This document shows, in pieces, positions 1 to 5,935 of a stretch of DNA of 19,496 nucleotides. The position numbers and the translations under genes are program-made. Position 1 is the stretch's first letter. Each line of letters begins with the position of its first letter. The notes under the pieces were generated by a model that made no database searches, was not told the DNA's origin, and saw only the letters and a program-made list of their open reading frames with translations. The DNA comes from an uncultured Lentisphaeria bacterium (GTDB taxonomy: Bacteria; Verrucomicrobiota; Lentisphaeria; Victivallales; Victivallaceae), in assembly GCA_903821255.1 (NCBI GenBank), contig CAIJKT010000049.1, forward strand, positions 1 to 19,496, written 5' to 3'.

Positions 1-248
1 CCGGAACAGGCGTTTTCAGAGACTTTGACTTTTTCATGAAGTCCGTGCCTGTTGATTTCATCCAGCAGCGCCTGCTTCAGTTTGGCCGCGCCGGAGGAAA
101 TGCAACTGGTCCCCATACAGAGCATTATATCAAAAATGTTGCCGGAACGGGTGTCTTTGCCATGCCAGTCGCGCAATGCCATCCTGGATGCCATCTGTGC
201 TTTAATGCAGGCTATATCATCGACATTCTTTATTAATTTATTGCTCAT
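1..248 (-). CDS. Partial thioredoxin-like [2Fe-2S] ferredoxin, HndB or NuoF/HydB N-terminal domain
   Basis: The reading frame opens with ATG at 248 and runs off the left window edge, giving about 82 residues that start MSNKLIKNVDDIACIKAQM. A CMGTSC motif (C-x4-C, around residues 44-49) is followed by a helix and then a strand ending NACSG. This matches the first half of a thioredoxin-like [2Fe-2S] domain, whose third and fourth cysteines would lie at and just past the window edge. Such domains occur as a small protein (HndB) or as the N-terminus of the NADH/FMN-binding subunit (NuoF, HndC, HydB) of NAD(P)-linked [FeFe] hydrogenases and complex I. The start overlaps the stop of the upstream NuoE-like gene by 11 bases, so the two are translationally coupled. 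Whether this is the short HndB form or a full flavoprotein subunit cannot be decided here. Confidence 0.8.
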   Translation of the reverse strand, partial: MSNKLIKNVDDIACIKAQMASRMALRDWHGKDTRSGNIFDIMLCMGTSCISSGAAKLKQALLDEINRHGLHEKVKVSENACS

Positions 249-762
249 CGCCCGTCCCTCCTTTGTACGCGCCAAGAATTTCAGCAATCTTGGACGGTTT
301 TGCCCGGCGGTGCACATTTTCGTTAACCAGCAGCACCGGGGCCAGGCCGCAGGCACCGAAGCAGCGTCCCACTTCCAGGGAGAACAGCCGGTCCGGAGTA
401 GTTTCGCCGACTTCGATCTTCAATTCCTTTTTTACCGCGTCCAGGATTTCCTTGCCGCCGCGGACATAGCAGGCCGTGCCGAGGCAGACCCGGATCAGAT
501 ATTTGCCGCGGGGATGAGTTGAAAAAAACGAATAAAAACTTACGACGCCGGCAACTTCGCTGTAGGATTTGTTGAGTTTAGTGCTGACATACTTCAAGAC
601 ATTTTCCGGAAGATAACCGAATATCGCCTGGGCGTACTGCAGAATCGGAATCAGTCCGCCGGGTTTATTCTGATATTCGAGCAGAACTTTGTCAAGCCGC
701 TCGAAAAGTTCGCTTTCAGAAACGTTTTCATTGCACGCGCACGTGCACTTTCCATCTTTCAT
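238..762 (-). CDS. nuoE: NuoE/HndA-like [2Fe-2S] subunit of an NAD(P)H dehydrogenase or electron-bifurcating hydrogenase
   Basis: This 174-residue protein belongs to the 24-kDa subunit family (NuoE, HndA, HydC). An N-terminal helical part (about 12-85) precedes a thioredoxin-like fold. Its four cluster ligands are clear: C93 and C98 in CLGTAC, and C134 and C138 in CFGAC. The family carries a [2Fe-2S] cluster that exchanges electrons with the FMN/NADH-binding subunit. The start is supported by a GGAGG ribosome site (768-772) five bases from the ATG. It is the first gene of a leftward operon and overlaps the next gene, which encodes another [2Fe-2S] domain; that order is typical of soluble multimeric [FeFe] hydrogenases. 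One oddity is an extra N-terminal cysteine cluster, CTCAC (residues 6-10), outside the usual domain. The symbol is given for the family; hndA or hydC is equally possible because the rest of the operon is not visible. Confidence 0.88.
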   Translation of the reverse strand: MKDGKCTCACNENVSESELFERLDKVLLEYQNKPGGLIPILQYAQAIFGYLPENVLKYVSTKLNKSYSEVAGVVSFYSFFSTHPRGKYLIRVCLGTACYVRGGKEILDAVKKELKIEVGETTPDRLFSLEVGRCFGACGLAPVLLVNENVHRRAKPSKIAEILGAYKGGTGDEQ

Positions 763-830
763 CTCTCCCTCCTTTACGCGGTTCTATATAACAGGAAAAC
801 ATGAATCAGAATTTTATCCAAACTATTACA

Positions 831-859
831 ATGATAGCAGGCTATTTACAATAATTCAA
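831..859 (-). promoter_or_regulatory. Sigma-70-type promoter of the NuoE-like hydrogenase/dehydrogenase operon
   Basis: On the minus strand TTGAAT (plus 854-859) and TATCAT (plus 831-836) are separated by exactly 17 bases, a four-of-six and a five-of-six match to the consensus. Transcription would begin near 824, leaving a leader of about 60 bases before the ATG at 762. The surroundings are AT-rich. No test of activity is possible from sequence. Confidence 0.55.
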
Positions 860-902
860 TACATAAATATTAATTTTTATCTATCATTTTCCGCAGCACA
901 GG

Positions 903-950
903 ATGGACACAACGGACTAAACGGGCACAACGGAAAAACAAATGGACGTG
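903..950. repeat. Degenerate 9-base tandem repeat, ATGGACNNN type
   Basis: Consecutive units at 903-911 (ATGGACACA), 912-920 (ACGGACTAA), 921-929 (ACGGGCACA) and 930-938 (ACGGAAAAA) keep a 9-base period with an (A)YGGRC core. A further ATGGACGTG follows at 942-950 after a 3-base slip. From memory, ATGGAC-type 9-base repeats occur between genes in Planctomycetota and Lentisphaerota genomes. That parallel is recollection, not a search result. Confidence 0.55.
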
Positions 951-1450
951 GTCAGTCTCACTGTTTTACCCTCCGTTTGTTCAGTCTGTTTGCCTACTTC
1001 ATTCTGGCTTTGCAGAGCCGTTCTGAAAACCCGCCATGCGCTTCAAAATCCTGCGCCTGGCGATCCGGCAGCGCAATTTGCGCCGCATCAAATGTTTCAG
1101 ATAATCCCGCTCCCGCGCCCCGAGGCTGTCCTTCGACACGTTTATCTCTGGCTTTACATTGAGTAGATTGCAGTATTTCGCCATTTGTTTATGAATTATT
1201 CAGGCTGGAATTCATGCTAATAAATTATGGTTACTATATGCATAATTATTGCAGTTGCAACCATATCGTGTTTAGATATCGTTCCGTTGGATATGGTCAT
1301 TTTATAGAATTTTAAAGCTGTTAATATTCTGCGCCGTTCCCGGCATTGCCGTCAATCGATATTTATTTTGCTTTCCGGTTTGAGTTGTCGATAACCTAAT
1401 ATAGATTATGGAAAATGTGAATATAAACAACTGACTTGCGAAGAGAGATT

Positions 1451-2989
1451 ATGCTGGCAAAAACATTTTCCGCGGCGGTCATCGGAATCGACGCTTATAT
1501 GGTGGAGGTGGAAGTCAACGCCACCGGTTCCGGCGAACAGAATATTGTTTCCATTGTCGGGCTGCCCGATCCTGCCATCAAGGAAAGCCGCGACCGGGTG
1601 CGTTCGTCACTGCACAGTACCGGTTTCCCTCATCCGCATGGAGCAACGCTGGTTAATCTGGCCCCCGCCGACCTGAAAAAAGAAGGCGCGGCATTCGACC
1701 TGGCGATTGCGCTGGGGATGCTGGCCGCCACCGGCTATATTGACCGGACGAAGCTGGCGAAGACTGCCGTCATTGGTGAACTGGCGCTGGACGGTTCCGT
1801 CCGCGCGGTCCGCGGCGCGCTGCCGGTCGCGGTAAAGGTCCGTTCAGAACCCGGGCTCGAAGCTTTGCTGGTGCCGCATTACAACGCCGAGGAGGCCGCG
1901 CTGGCCGCCGGAGGATTTCCAGTTTATCCGGTAGGATCTCTGCGGGAAGCAGTGGAATATTTCAATGAAGGCGGGTTGCTGCCGTACAAGGCGGATCTGC
2001 AAAGCTATATCCGCGCCGATAACGGGCGCGATCCGGATTTCGCTGAAGTCAAAGGCCAGGCCATGGCCCGCCGCGCCCTGGAAATCGCCGCCGCCGGAGG
2101 CCATAACAGTCTGATGATCGGCCCGCCCGGCACCGGCAAGAGCATGATTGCCGCCCGGCTTGCCGGGATTCTGCCGCATATGACGCTGGAGGAGACGCTG
2201 GAAACCAGCCGGATTCATAGTGTGCTCGGACTGCTATCTTCCGGACAGCCGCTGCTTAACCGTCGCCCGTTCCGTTCGCCGCATCATACCATCAGCGATG
2301 TCGGCCTGATCGGCGGCGGCAAGAACCCGTCGCCGGGCGAAATCAGCATGGCCCATAACGGTGTGCTGTTTCTCGACGAACTGCCGGAATTCAAAAGAAA
2401 TGTCCTGGAAGTCCTGCGCCAGCCGCTGGAAAGCGGCCTGGTGAACGTGGCCCGCGCCGCCGGCAGTTTCACCTTTCCCGCCAAATTCATGCTGGTGGCG
2501 GCGATGAACCCGTGCCCTTGCGGCAGGATGAATCCAGCCCTCGGCTGCCGCTGCAAACCGAATGAAGTCAGAAAATACCGCGGGAAAATTTCCGGGCCGC
2601 TGCTTGACCGCATTGATTTGCATGTGGAAGTCCCGCATCTTACCCAGGAGGAACTGCTGGCCGCGCCCAGCGGCGAGCCCAGCGCTAAAATACTCGAACG
2701 CGTCAAGGCGGCAAGGACAGTCCAGGCGGAAAGATATTCCGGTTTCGGATTCTACTGCAATGCACACATGACCAGTAAAGACCTTCAACATTTTTGCCGC
2801 ATCGGAGCCGGCGAGCAGATGCTGTTGCGCCATGCAATCAACGATTTTCATCTGAGCCCCCGCGCCTATGACCGGATACTGAAAGTTGCGCGTACCATTG
2901 CCGACCTCGTAAAGTCCCCCGATATCGGCGAAGACCATCTGTTCGAAGCCATCAATTACAGAAATTTCGACCGCGGCGAAAGCTGGTAA
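1451..2989 (+). CDS. comM: ComM/YifB family Mg-chelatase-like AAA+ ATPase
   Basis: The protein (512 residues from the ATG at 1451) has the complete YifB/ComM layout. An N-terminal ChlI/Lon-protease-like domain (about 1-165) starts MLAKTFSAAVIGIDA. The AAA+ core carries Walker A GPPGTGKS at 224-231 and Walker B LFLDE ending at D309-E310. A cysteine-rich NPCPCG...CRC insertion follows, then a C-terminal helical Mg-chelatase domain. ComM is a DNA helicase that promotes branch migration during natural transformation in Vibrio and Haemophilus; in many other bacteria the role is untested. An in-frame TTG at 1436 would add five residues, but family members begin at MLAK and the purine-rich AAGAGAG just upstream suits the ATG. 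The gene stands alone, and converges on the glycosyltransferase gene with an 18-base gap and no visible terminator. Confidence 0.95.
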   Translation: MLAKTFSAAVIGIDAYMVEVEVNATGSGEQNIVSIVGLPDPAIKESRDRVRSSLHSTGFPHPHGATLVNLAPADLKKEGAAFDLAIALGMLAATGYIDRTKLAKTAVIGELALDGSVRAVRGALPVAVKVRSEPGLEALLVPHYNAEEAALAAGGFPVYPVGSLREAVEYFNEGGLLPYKADLQSYIRADNGRDPDFAEVKGQAMARRALEIAAAGGHNSLMIGPPGTGKSMIAARLAGILPHMTLEETLETSRIHSVLGLLSSGQPLLNRRPFRSPHHTISDVGLIGGGKNPSPGEISMAHNGVLFLDELPEFKRNVLEVLRQPLESGLVNVARAAGSFTFPAKFMLVAAMNPCPCGRMNPALGCRCKPNEVRKYRGKISGPLLDRIDLHVEVPHLTQEELLAAPSGEPSAKILERVKAARTVQAERYSGFGFYCNAHMTSKDLQHFCRIGAGEQMLLRHAINDFHLSPRAYDRILKVARTIADLVKSPDIGEDHLFEAINYRNFDRGESW

Positions 2990-3007
2990 CCGCAGCAATG
3001 CCTGAAT

Positions 3008-3748
3008 TCAATTAACAAAGTTTTTCAACCGGAACATGATGGTCTGGTATAGCACTTTGAAGACGGTAGTCCAGGTGACGTCTTTGGCGTAGTAGCCGGA
3101 ACCGGGTTTGGCATGGTAGGAATCTATTTGCAGTTCACACAGGGCGATCTGCCGGCGGCATGCTTCGCCGGAGATAATCAGGTTGGGAGCGTAGGTGTCG
3201 CCGGGGATCTTCTGAAAGATGTCCCGGAACGCATGACAGAACATGAGACGGCAGGGCGAATTGACGTCAAAAACGCCGCGGCCGAACAGGATTTTGATGA
3301 TTATGCTGGAAATGGTGGAAATAATAAAATGTTCAATTGTCAACGTCCGTTTTCTTCTGGCCAGGATGAAATAATACGTCCGGCGCATTCCCCACATCCG
3401 TCCGAAATTTTTAAAACTGGCATCGCTGCCGGAGTCAGTCAGGAAAATCCATTTTGCATCGGAATTTTCGCGGCAGCCCAGCAATGAAGTCGGGCCGTGT
3501 CCTGTCCGGTTCTGGAAATGCGGAATTATTTTAGGATTGGCGGCAGCCAGTTCTTTGAGAATTTTCGGAGTATTATCGCCGGACCCGTCATCGTAAATAT
3601 GAAATTCGTAGTTAATATCAAGCTGTTTCAGCAGATATTCCCAGTCCGTTACGGTCTGCCGGATTATCCCCTGTTCATTGTACACCGGCATAACCAGCGC
3701 CAGCTCCACTATATTTTTATCCATATCCTGTACTCCCGGGTTCAGCAT
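3008..3748 (-). CDS. Family 2 glycosyltransferase
   Basis: This 246-residue protein has the GT-A fold signature of family 2: VMPVYNEQG near the N-terminus, IYDDGSGDNT (nucleotide-binding DDGS) and later a DVNSPCRLM motif, as in dolichyl/undecaprenyl-phosphate sugar transferases. It has no C-terminal pair of membrane helices and so is short for that subfamily. The segment normally reading D-S-D-x-Q-F appears as TDSGSDASF, so the metal-binding DxD is shifted or altered. The donor and acceptor are unknown. An internal ATG at 3724 (MDKNIVELALVMPVYNE) is also plausible and closer to the family start; the longer start leaves only 7 bases after the upstream NamZ-like gene, so the two are probably cotranscribed. 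Confidence 0.85.
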   Translation of the reverse strand: MLNPGVQDMDKNIVELALVMPVYNEQGIIRQTVTDWEYLLKQLDINYEFHIYDDGSGDNTPKILKELAAANPKIIPHFQNRTGHGPTSLLGCRENSDAKWIFLTDSGSDASFKNFGRMWGMRRTYYFILARRKRTLTIEHFIISTISSIIIKILFGRGVFDVNSPCRLMFCHAFRDIFQKIPGDTYAPNLIISGEACRRQIALCELQIDSYHAKPGSGYYAKDVTWTTVFKVLYQTIMFRLKNFVN

Positions 3749-3755
3749 TCCCGCT

Positions 3756-5000
3756 TCATTTGTATATTTTGTACTGGCTGGCTTTTGCCTTGAAATTATT
3801 TAAAGGCTTATCCCAGGCGGCGACGATGGTTTTATAATTTTCACCGGCCATGACCATTTCTCTGACCTTGGCCGTGCCGATGGCTTTATCAAAGGCGGTA
3901 AATTTATCCGGCTGCCATTTAAAATCTTTGGAATAGTATTTCTGAAGGTAGCAGAGGATGGCGATTGATGCCACAATCGGGCGGCAGTTGGTATCGGTGA
4001 CCGAGATTCTGACGCCGTGAATCAGCTTTCCGGCCATGAAACCTTTACCCGGCACATAGCTGAACGGTATAAACCTGATTCCGGGAATCTTCTGAGCGGT
4101 GAGGTAGGTTGCCATGTGTTCGGAATCAATCCAGGGCGCGGCAATGATTTCAAACGGCGCAAATCCCAGTCCGATATTGGTCTGGCCCAGCGTGCCGATG
4201 GTGCCGGTCATGCAGTACCCCTGCGCTGAACGCGGCGTGGGGACATTCGGGGAGGTAGGCACCCAGGGCAGACCGGTTTCCGCCCAGGTCATGTCGCGGC
4301 GGTAGTTGATCATCGGGACCACATACAGTTTGCAGTTGATATTGTGTTCCTTGTTCAGATACCTTGCCAGTTCGCCGGCGGTCAGCCCGTAACAGTATGG
4401 AATCGGGTAGAGCCCGATGAAAGAGCGGAATTTGTTTTCAATGATCGGGCCGTCTGCGGACTCCGCCCCCATGGGGTTGGGCACATCCAGCACGATGAAC
4501 GGCTTTCCGGCGGCGGCGCATGCCCGCATGCATTCGGCCATGTGCCAGATATAGGTATAGGAACGGCAGCCAATATCCTGGATGTTGTAAATCAGCACGT
4601 CGATTTTATCCAGCGCCTCCTTGGTCGGCCGGTGATCCTTGCCGCCATGCAGCGAATAGACAATCAGCCCGGTCTTCGGGTCGCGGATGTTGCCGAAGTT
4701 CTCGCCGGCCTTGATATCGCCGCGGATGCCGTGCTCCGGCGCGAACAGTACCTGCAGATTTATTTTCGGATTCGCTTTGAACAGATCAACCGATGCCTGC
4801 TTGTTCGAGTTGATGCCGGTCTGGTTGGTCAGCAGTCCAACTCGCTTGCCTTTAACCAGATCAGTATGCTGTTCCAGAAAAACTTCCAATCCGTTCGTGA
4901 CTTTCCCGTCAACATTGCCCATCATCAGGATGCATCCCGCGGTCAGAAACATCTTCAAAGACAGCCTGCCGCCTTTGCATGCAACTTTATACCAATCCAT
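3756..5000 (-). CDS. DUF1343 / NamZ-like exo-beta-N-acetylmuramidase, exported
   Basis: The 414-residue protein matches the DUF1343 (YbbC/NamZ, GH171) family along its length. It shows GKRVGLLTNQTGIN, a FAPEHGIRG segment (PEHG at 88-91, a conserved glutamate), YSLHGG, YNIQDIGCRSYTYIW, DVPNPMG and NVPTPRSA. Characterised members remove N-acetylmuramic acid from the non-reducing end of peptidoglycan chains for wall recycling. A positively charged N-terminus and hydrophobic stretch (about 12-28, LSLKMFLTAGCILMMG) suggest a Sec signal, so action in the periplasm is likely. The ATG at 5000 has an AAGGAT ribosome site a few bases upstream. The glycosyltransferase gene follows after 7 bases. The family is certain; the exact substrate is inferred. 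Confidence 0.88.
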   Translation of the reverse strand: MDWYKVACKGGRLSLKMFLTAGCILMMGNVDGKVTNGLEVFLEQHTDLVKGKRVGLLTNQTGINSNKQASVDLFKANPKINLQVLFAPEHGIRGDIKAGENFGNIRDPKTGLIVYSLHGGKDHRPTKEALDKIDVLIYNIQDIGCRSYTYIWHMAECMRACAAAGKPFIVLDVPNPMGAESADGPIIENKFRSFIGLYPIPYCYGLTAGELARYLNKEHNINCKLYVVPMINYRRDMTWAETGLPWVPTSPNVPTPRSAQGYCMTGTIGTLGQTNIGLGFAPFEIIAAPWIDSEHMATYLTAQKIPGIRFIPFSYVPGKGFMAGKLIHGVRISVTDTNCRPIVASIAILCYLQKYYSKDFKWQPDKFTAFDKAIGTAKVREMVMAGENYKTIVAAWDKPLNNFKAKASQYKIYK

Positions 5001-5021
5001 ACATATCCTTATTCTGCATTG

Positions 5022-5050
5022 TTTAAATGATAAAAAAACTTACATGACAA
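5022..5050 (-). promoter_or_regulatory. Candidate promoter of the NamZ-like/glycosyltransferase pair
   Basis: On the minus strand TTGTCA (plus 5045-5050, five of six consensus bases) lies 17 bases from TTTAAA (plus 5022-5027, four of six). The transcript would start near 5015 with a leader of about 15 bases that still includes the AAGGAT ribosome site. Confidence 0.4.
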
Positions 5051-5061
5051 TCTTGAAGATT
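5049..5061. repeat. 13-base perfect palindrome AATCTT-G-AAGATT next to a -35 box
   Basis: Six-base arms flank a central G and touch the upstream edge of the candidate -35 box for the NamZ-like operon. The position would suit an activator or repressor, but the arms are AT-rich and could arise by chance. Confidence 0.3.
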
Positions 5062-5130
5062 TCCATTCATGATGCTATCTTAATAGACTTTTTTTAATAT
5101 GCAGGCTTCAGGCCCCACTTTCATTAGTGC

Positions 5131-5175
5131 TTGACACCTGTAGCCGGATAAACATGAACTCTTAACAAATAGGAG
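5131..5175 (+). promoter_or_regulatory. rpsD leader: consensus -35 TTGACA and ribosome-binding site
   Basis: TTGACA at 5131-5136 is a perfect -35 hexamer. The matching -10 is poor (ATGAAC at 5154-5159 with a 17-base gap), so the promoter call is tentative. AGGAG at 5171-5175 lies six bases from the rpsD ATG and fixes that start. No obvious S4-binding leader structure was found. Confidence 0.35.
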
Positions 5176-5181
5176 CAAGGG

Positions 5182-5787
5182 ATGGCAACTGCAAGTCAGG
5201 CGAAACACAAATTCTGTCGCAGAATCGGACAGTGCGTTTGGAGTGATCCAAAATGTCCGAGCGCGAAACGCCCGTACCCCGCGGGGCAGCACGGCAAAAC
5301 CGGCCGTAAAAAGAAACTTTCCGGATTCGGTGAACTGATGATGGAAAAACAGAAACTCCGCGCTCATTACGCAATTTCTGAAAAACAGCTTGTGCTCGCT
5401 TTCCATAAAGCGAAACAAGGCGAAGGCAAGACCAACGAAAAGCTGATCCGCAGCATTGAACAGCGCTTGGACGCGTTCCTCTATCGTTCAGGTTTCGCTC
5501 CGACCATTTTCGCGGCAAAGCAGTTTATCACTCATGGACATATCATGGTTGACGGCCACAAAGTTGACCGTCCATCATACCAGATGAAAGAAGGCCAGAG
5601 CGTTACCATTAACGCCGAAAAGTCTCCTGCCATTGCGGAAATTGCCAAGAAAACCAATTCTACCGTTCCCGGCTATATCATGGTCGAGACCGAAGCATTG
5701 AAAGCCACGCTCGTGCGCATTCCGGAGATCTCCGAGATTCCGGTCAACGCCAATATCATGAGCGTCGTCGAATACTACGCCCGCTAA
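5182..5787 (+). CDS. rpsD: 30S ribosomal protein S4
   Basis: The 201-residue protein aligns with S4 throughout: RPYPAGQHG, KLSGFGELMMEKQKLRAHYAISEKQ, an S4 RNA-binding domain (about 93-155, with RLDAFLYRSGFA and ITHGHIMVDGHKVDRPSYQ) and a C-terminal SVVEYYAR. S4 binds 16S rRNA early in 30S assembly. The N-terminal zinc knuckle is unusual: H9-x2-C12-x5-C18-x6-C25, where zinc-type S4 proteins such as that of Thermus have C-x2-C-x13-C-x4-C. The gene is isolated, not in the usual alpha operon (rpsM-rpsK-rpsD-rpoA), and has its own terminator. A good ribosome site precedes the ATG. Confidence 0.97.
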   Translation: MATASQAKHKFCRRIGQCVWSDPKCPSAKRPYPAGQHGKTGRKKKLSGFGELMMEKQKLRAHYAISEKQLVLAFHKAKQGEGKTNEKLIRSIEQRLDAFLYRSGFAPTIFAAKQFITHGHIMVDGHKVDRPSYQMKEGQSVTINAEKSPAIAEIAKKTNSTVPGYIMVETEALKATLVRIPEISEIPVNANIMSVVEYYAR

Positions 5788-5810
5788 TCTGAGATTTATC
5801 AGAAGCATTC

Positions 5811-5843
5811 AAACCCGGAGCCTTCAAAAGCCCCGGGTTTTTT
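5811..5843 (+). terminator. Rho-independent terminator of rpsD
   Basis: AAACCCGG (5811-5818) pairs perfectly with CCGGGTTT (5833-5840) across a 14-base loop, and a run of T follows (to 5843). It begins 23 bases after the rpsD stop. The A-rich left flank gives partial function in the opposite direction for the leftward RND operon. Confidence 0.85.
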
Positions 5844-5935
5844 CTTGCCGTAATATTTCTTATCGTTGTTCCAGGCAATAATCAATAGCCTGCAGTAACG
5901 TATATTATTAAGCCATTGATTCCTGCTTTTCTTCT

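Larger units (their letters stand above)
763..1450. other. Gene-poor intergenic region between the hydrogenase-type operon and comM
   Basis: About 690 bases separate two divergent genes. From left to right it holds the hydrogenase-operon promoter, a degenerate 9-base tandem repeat (903-950), a GC-richer stretch (about 1000-1160), and an AT-rich segment leading to comM. The GC-richer stretch can be read as a 61-residue arginine-rich minus-strand peptide (999-1184), but it has no ribosome site and resembles nothing I recognise. An inverted repeat (ACCATATC at 1260-1267, GATATGGT at 1290-1297) lies 150 bases before comM. No convincing gene, tRNA or mobile element was found. The mix of base composition and repeat remnants suggests a decayed element. 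Confidence 0.5.

Noticed and set aside
1260..1297. Inverted repeat ACCATATC / GATATGGT upstream of comM
   Set aside because: Arms are 22 bases apart, and no clear promoter lies with them; not strong enough to call an operator.
1385..1412. Candidate comM promoter TTGTCG with a downstream TATGGA
   Set aside because: Both hexamers are poor matches and several equally weak alternatives exist in this AT-rich stretch.
2234..2998. 254-residue minus-strand open frame
   Set aside because: Antisense to comM, whose AAA+ motifs are intact; no domain recognised.
4344..5030. 228-residue plus-strand open frame
   Set aside because: Antisense to the DUF1343/NamZ-like gene, which has clear family motifs.
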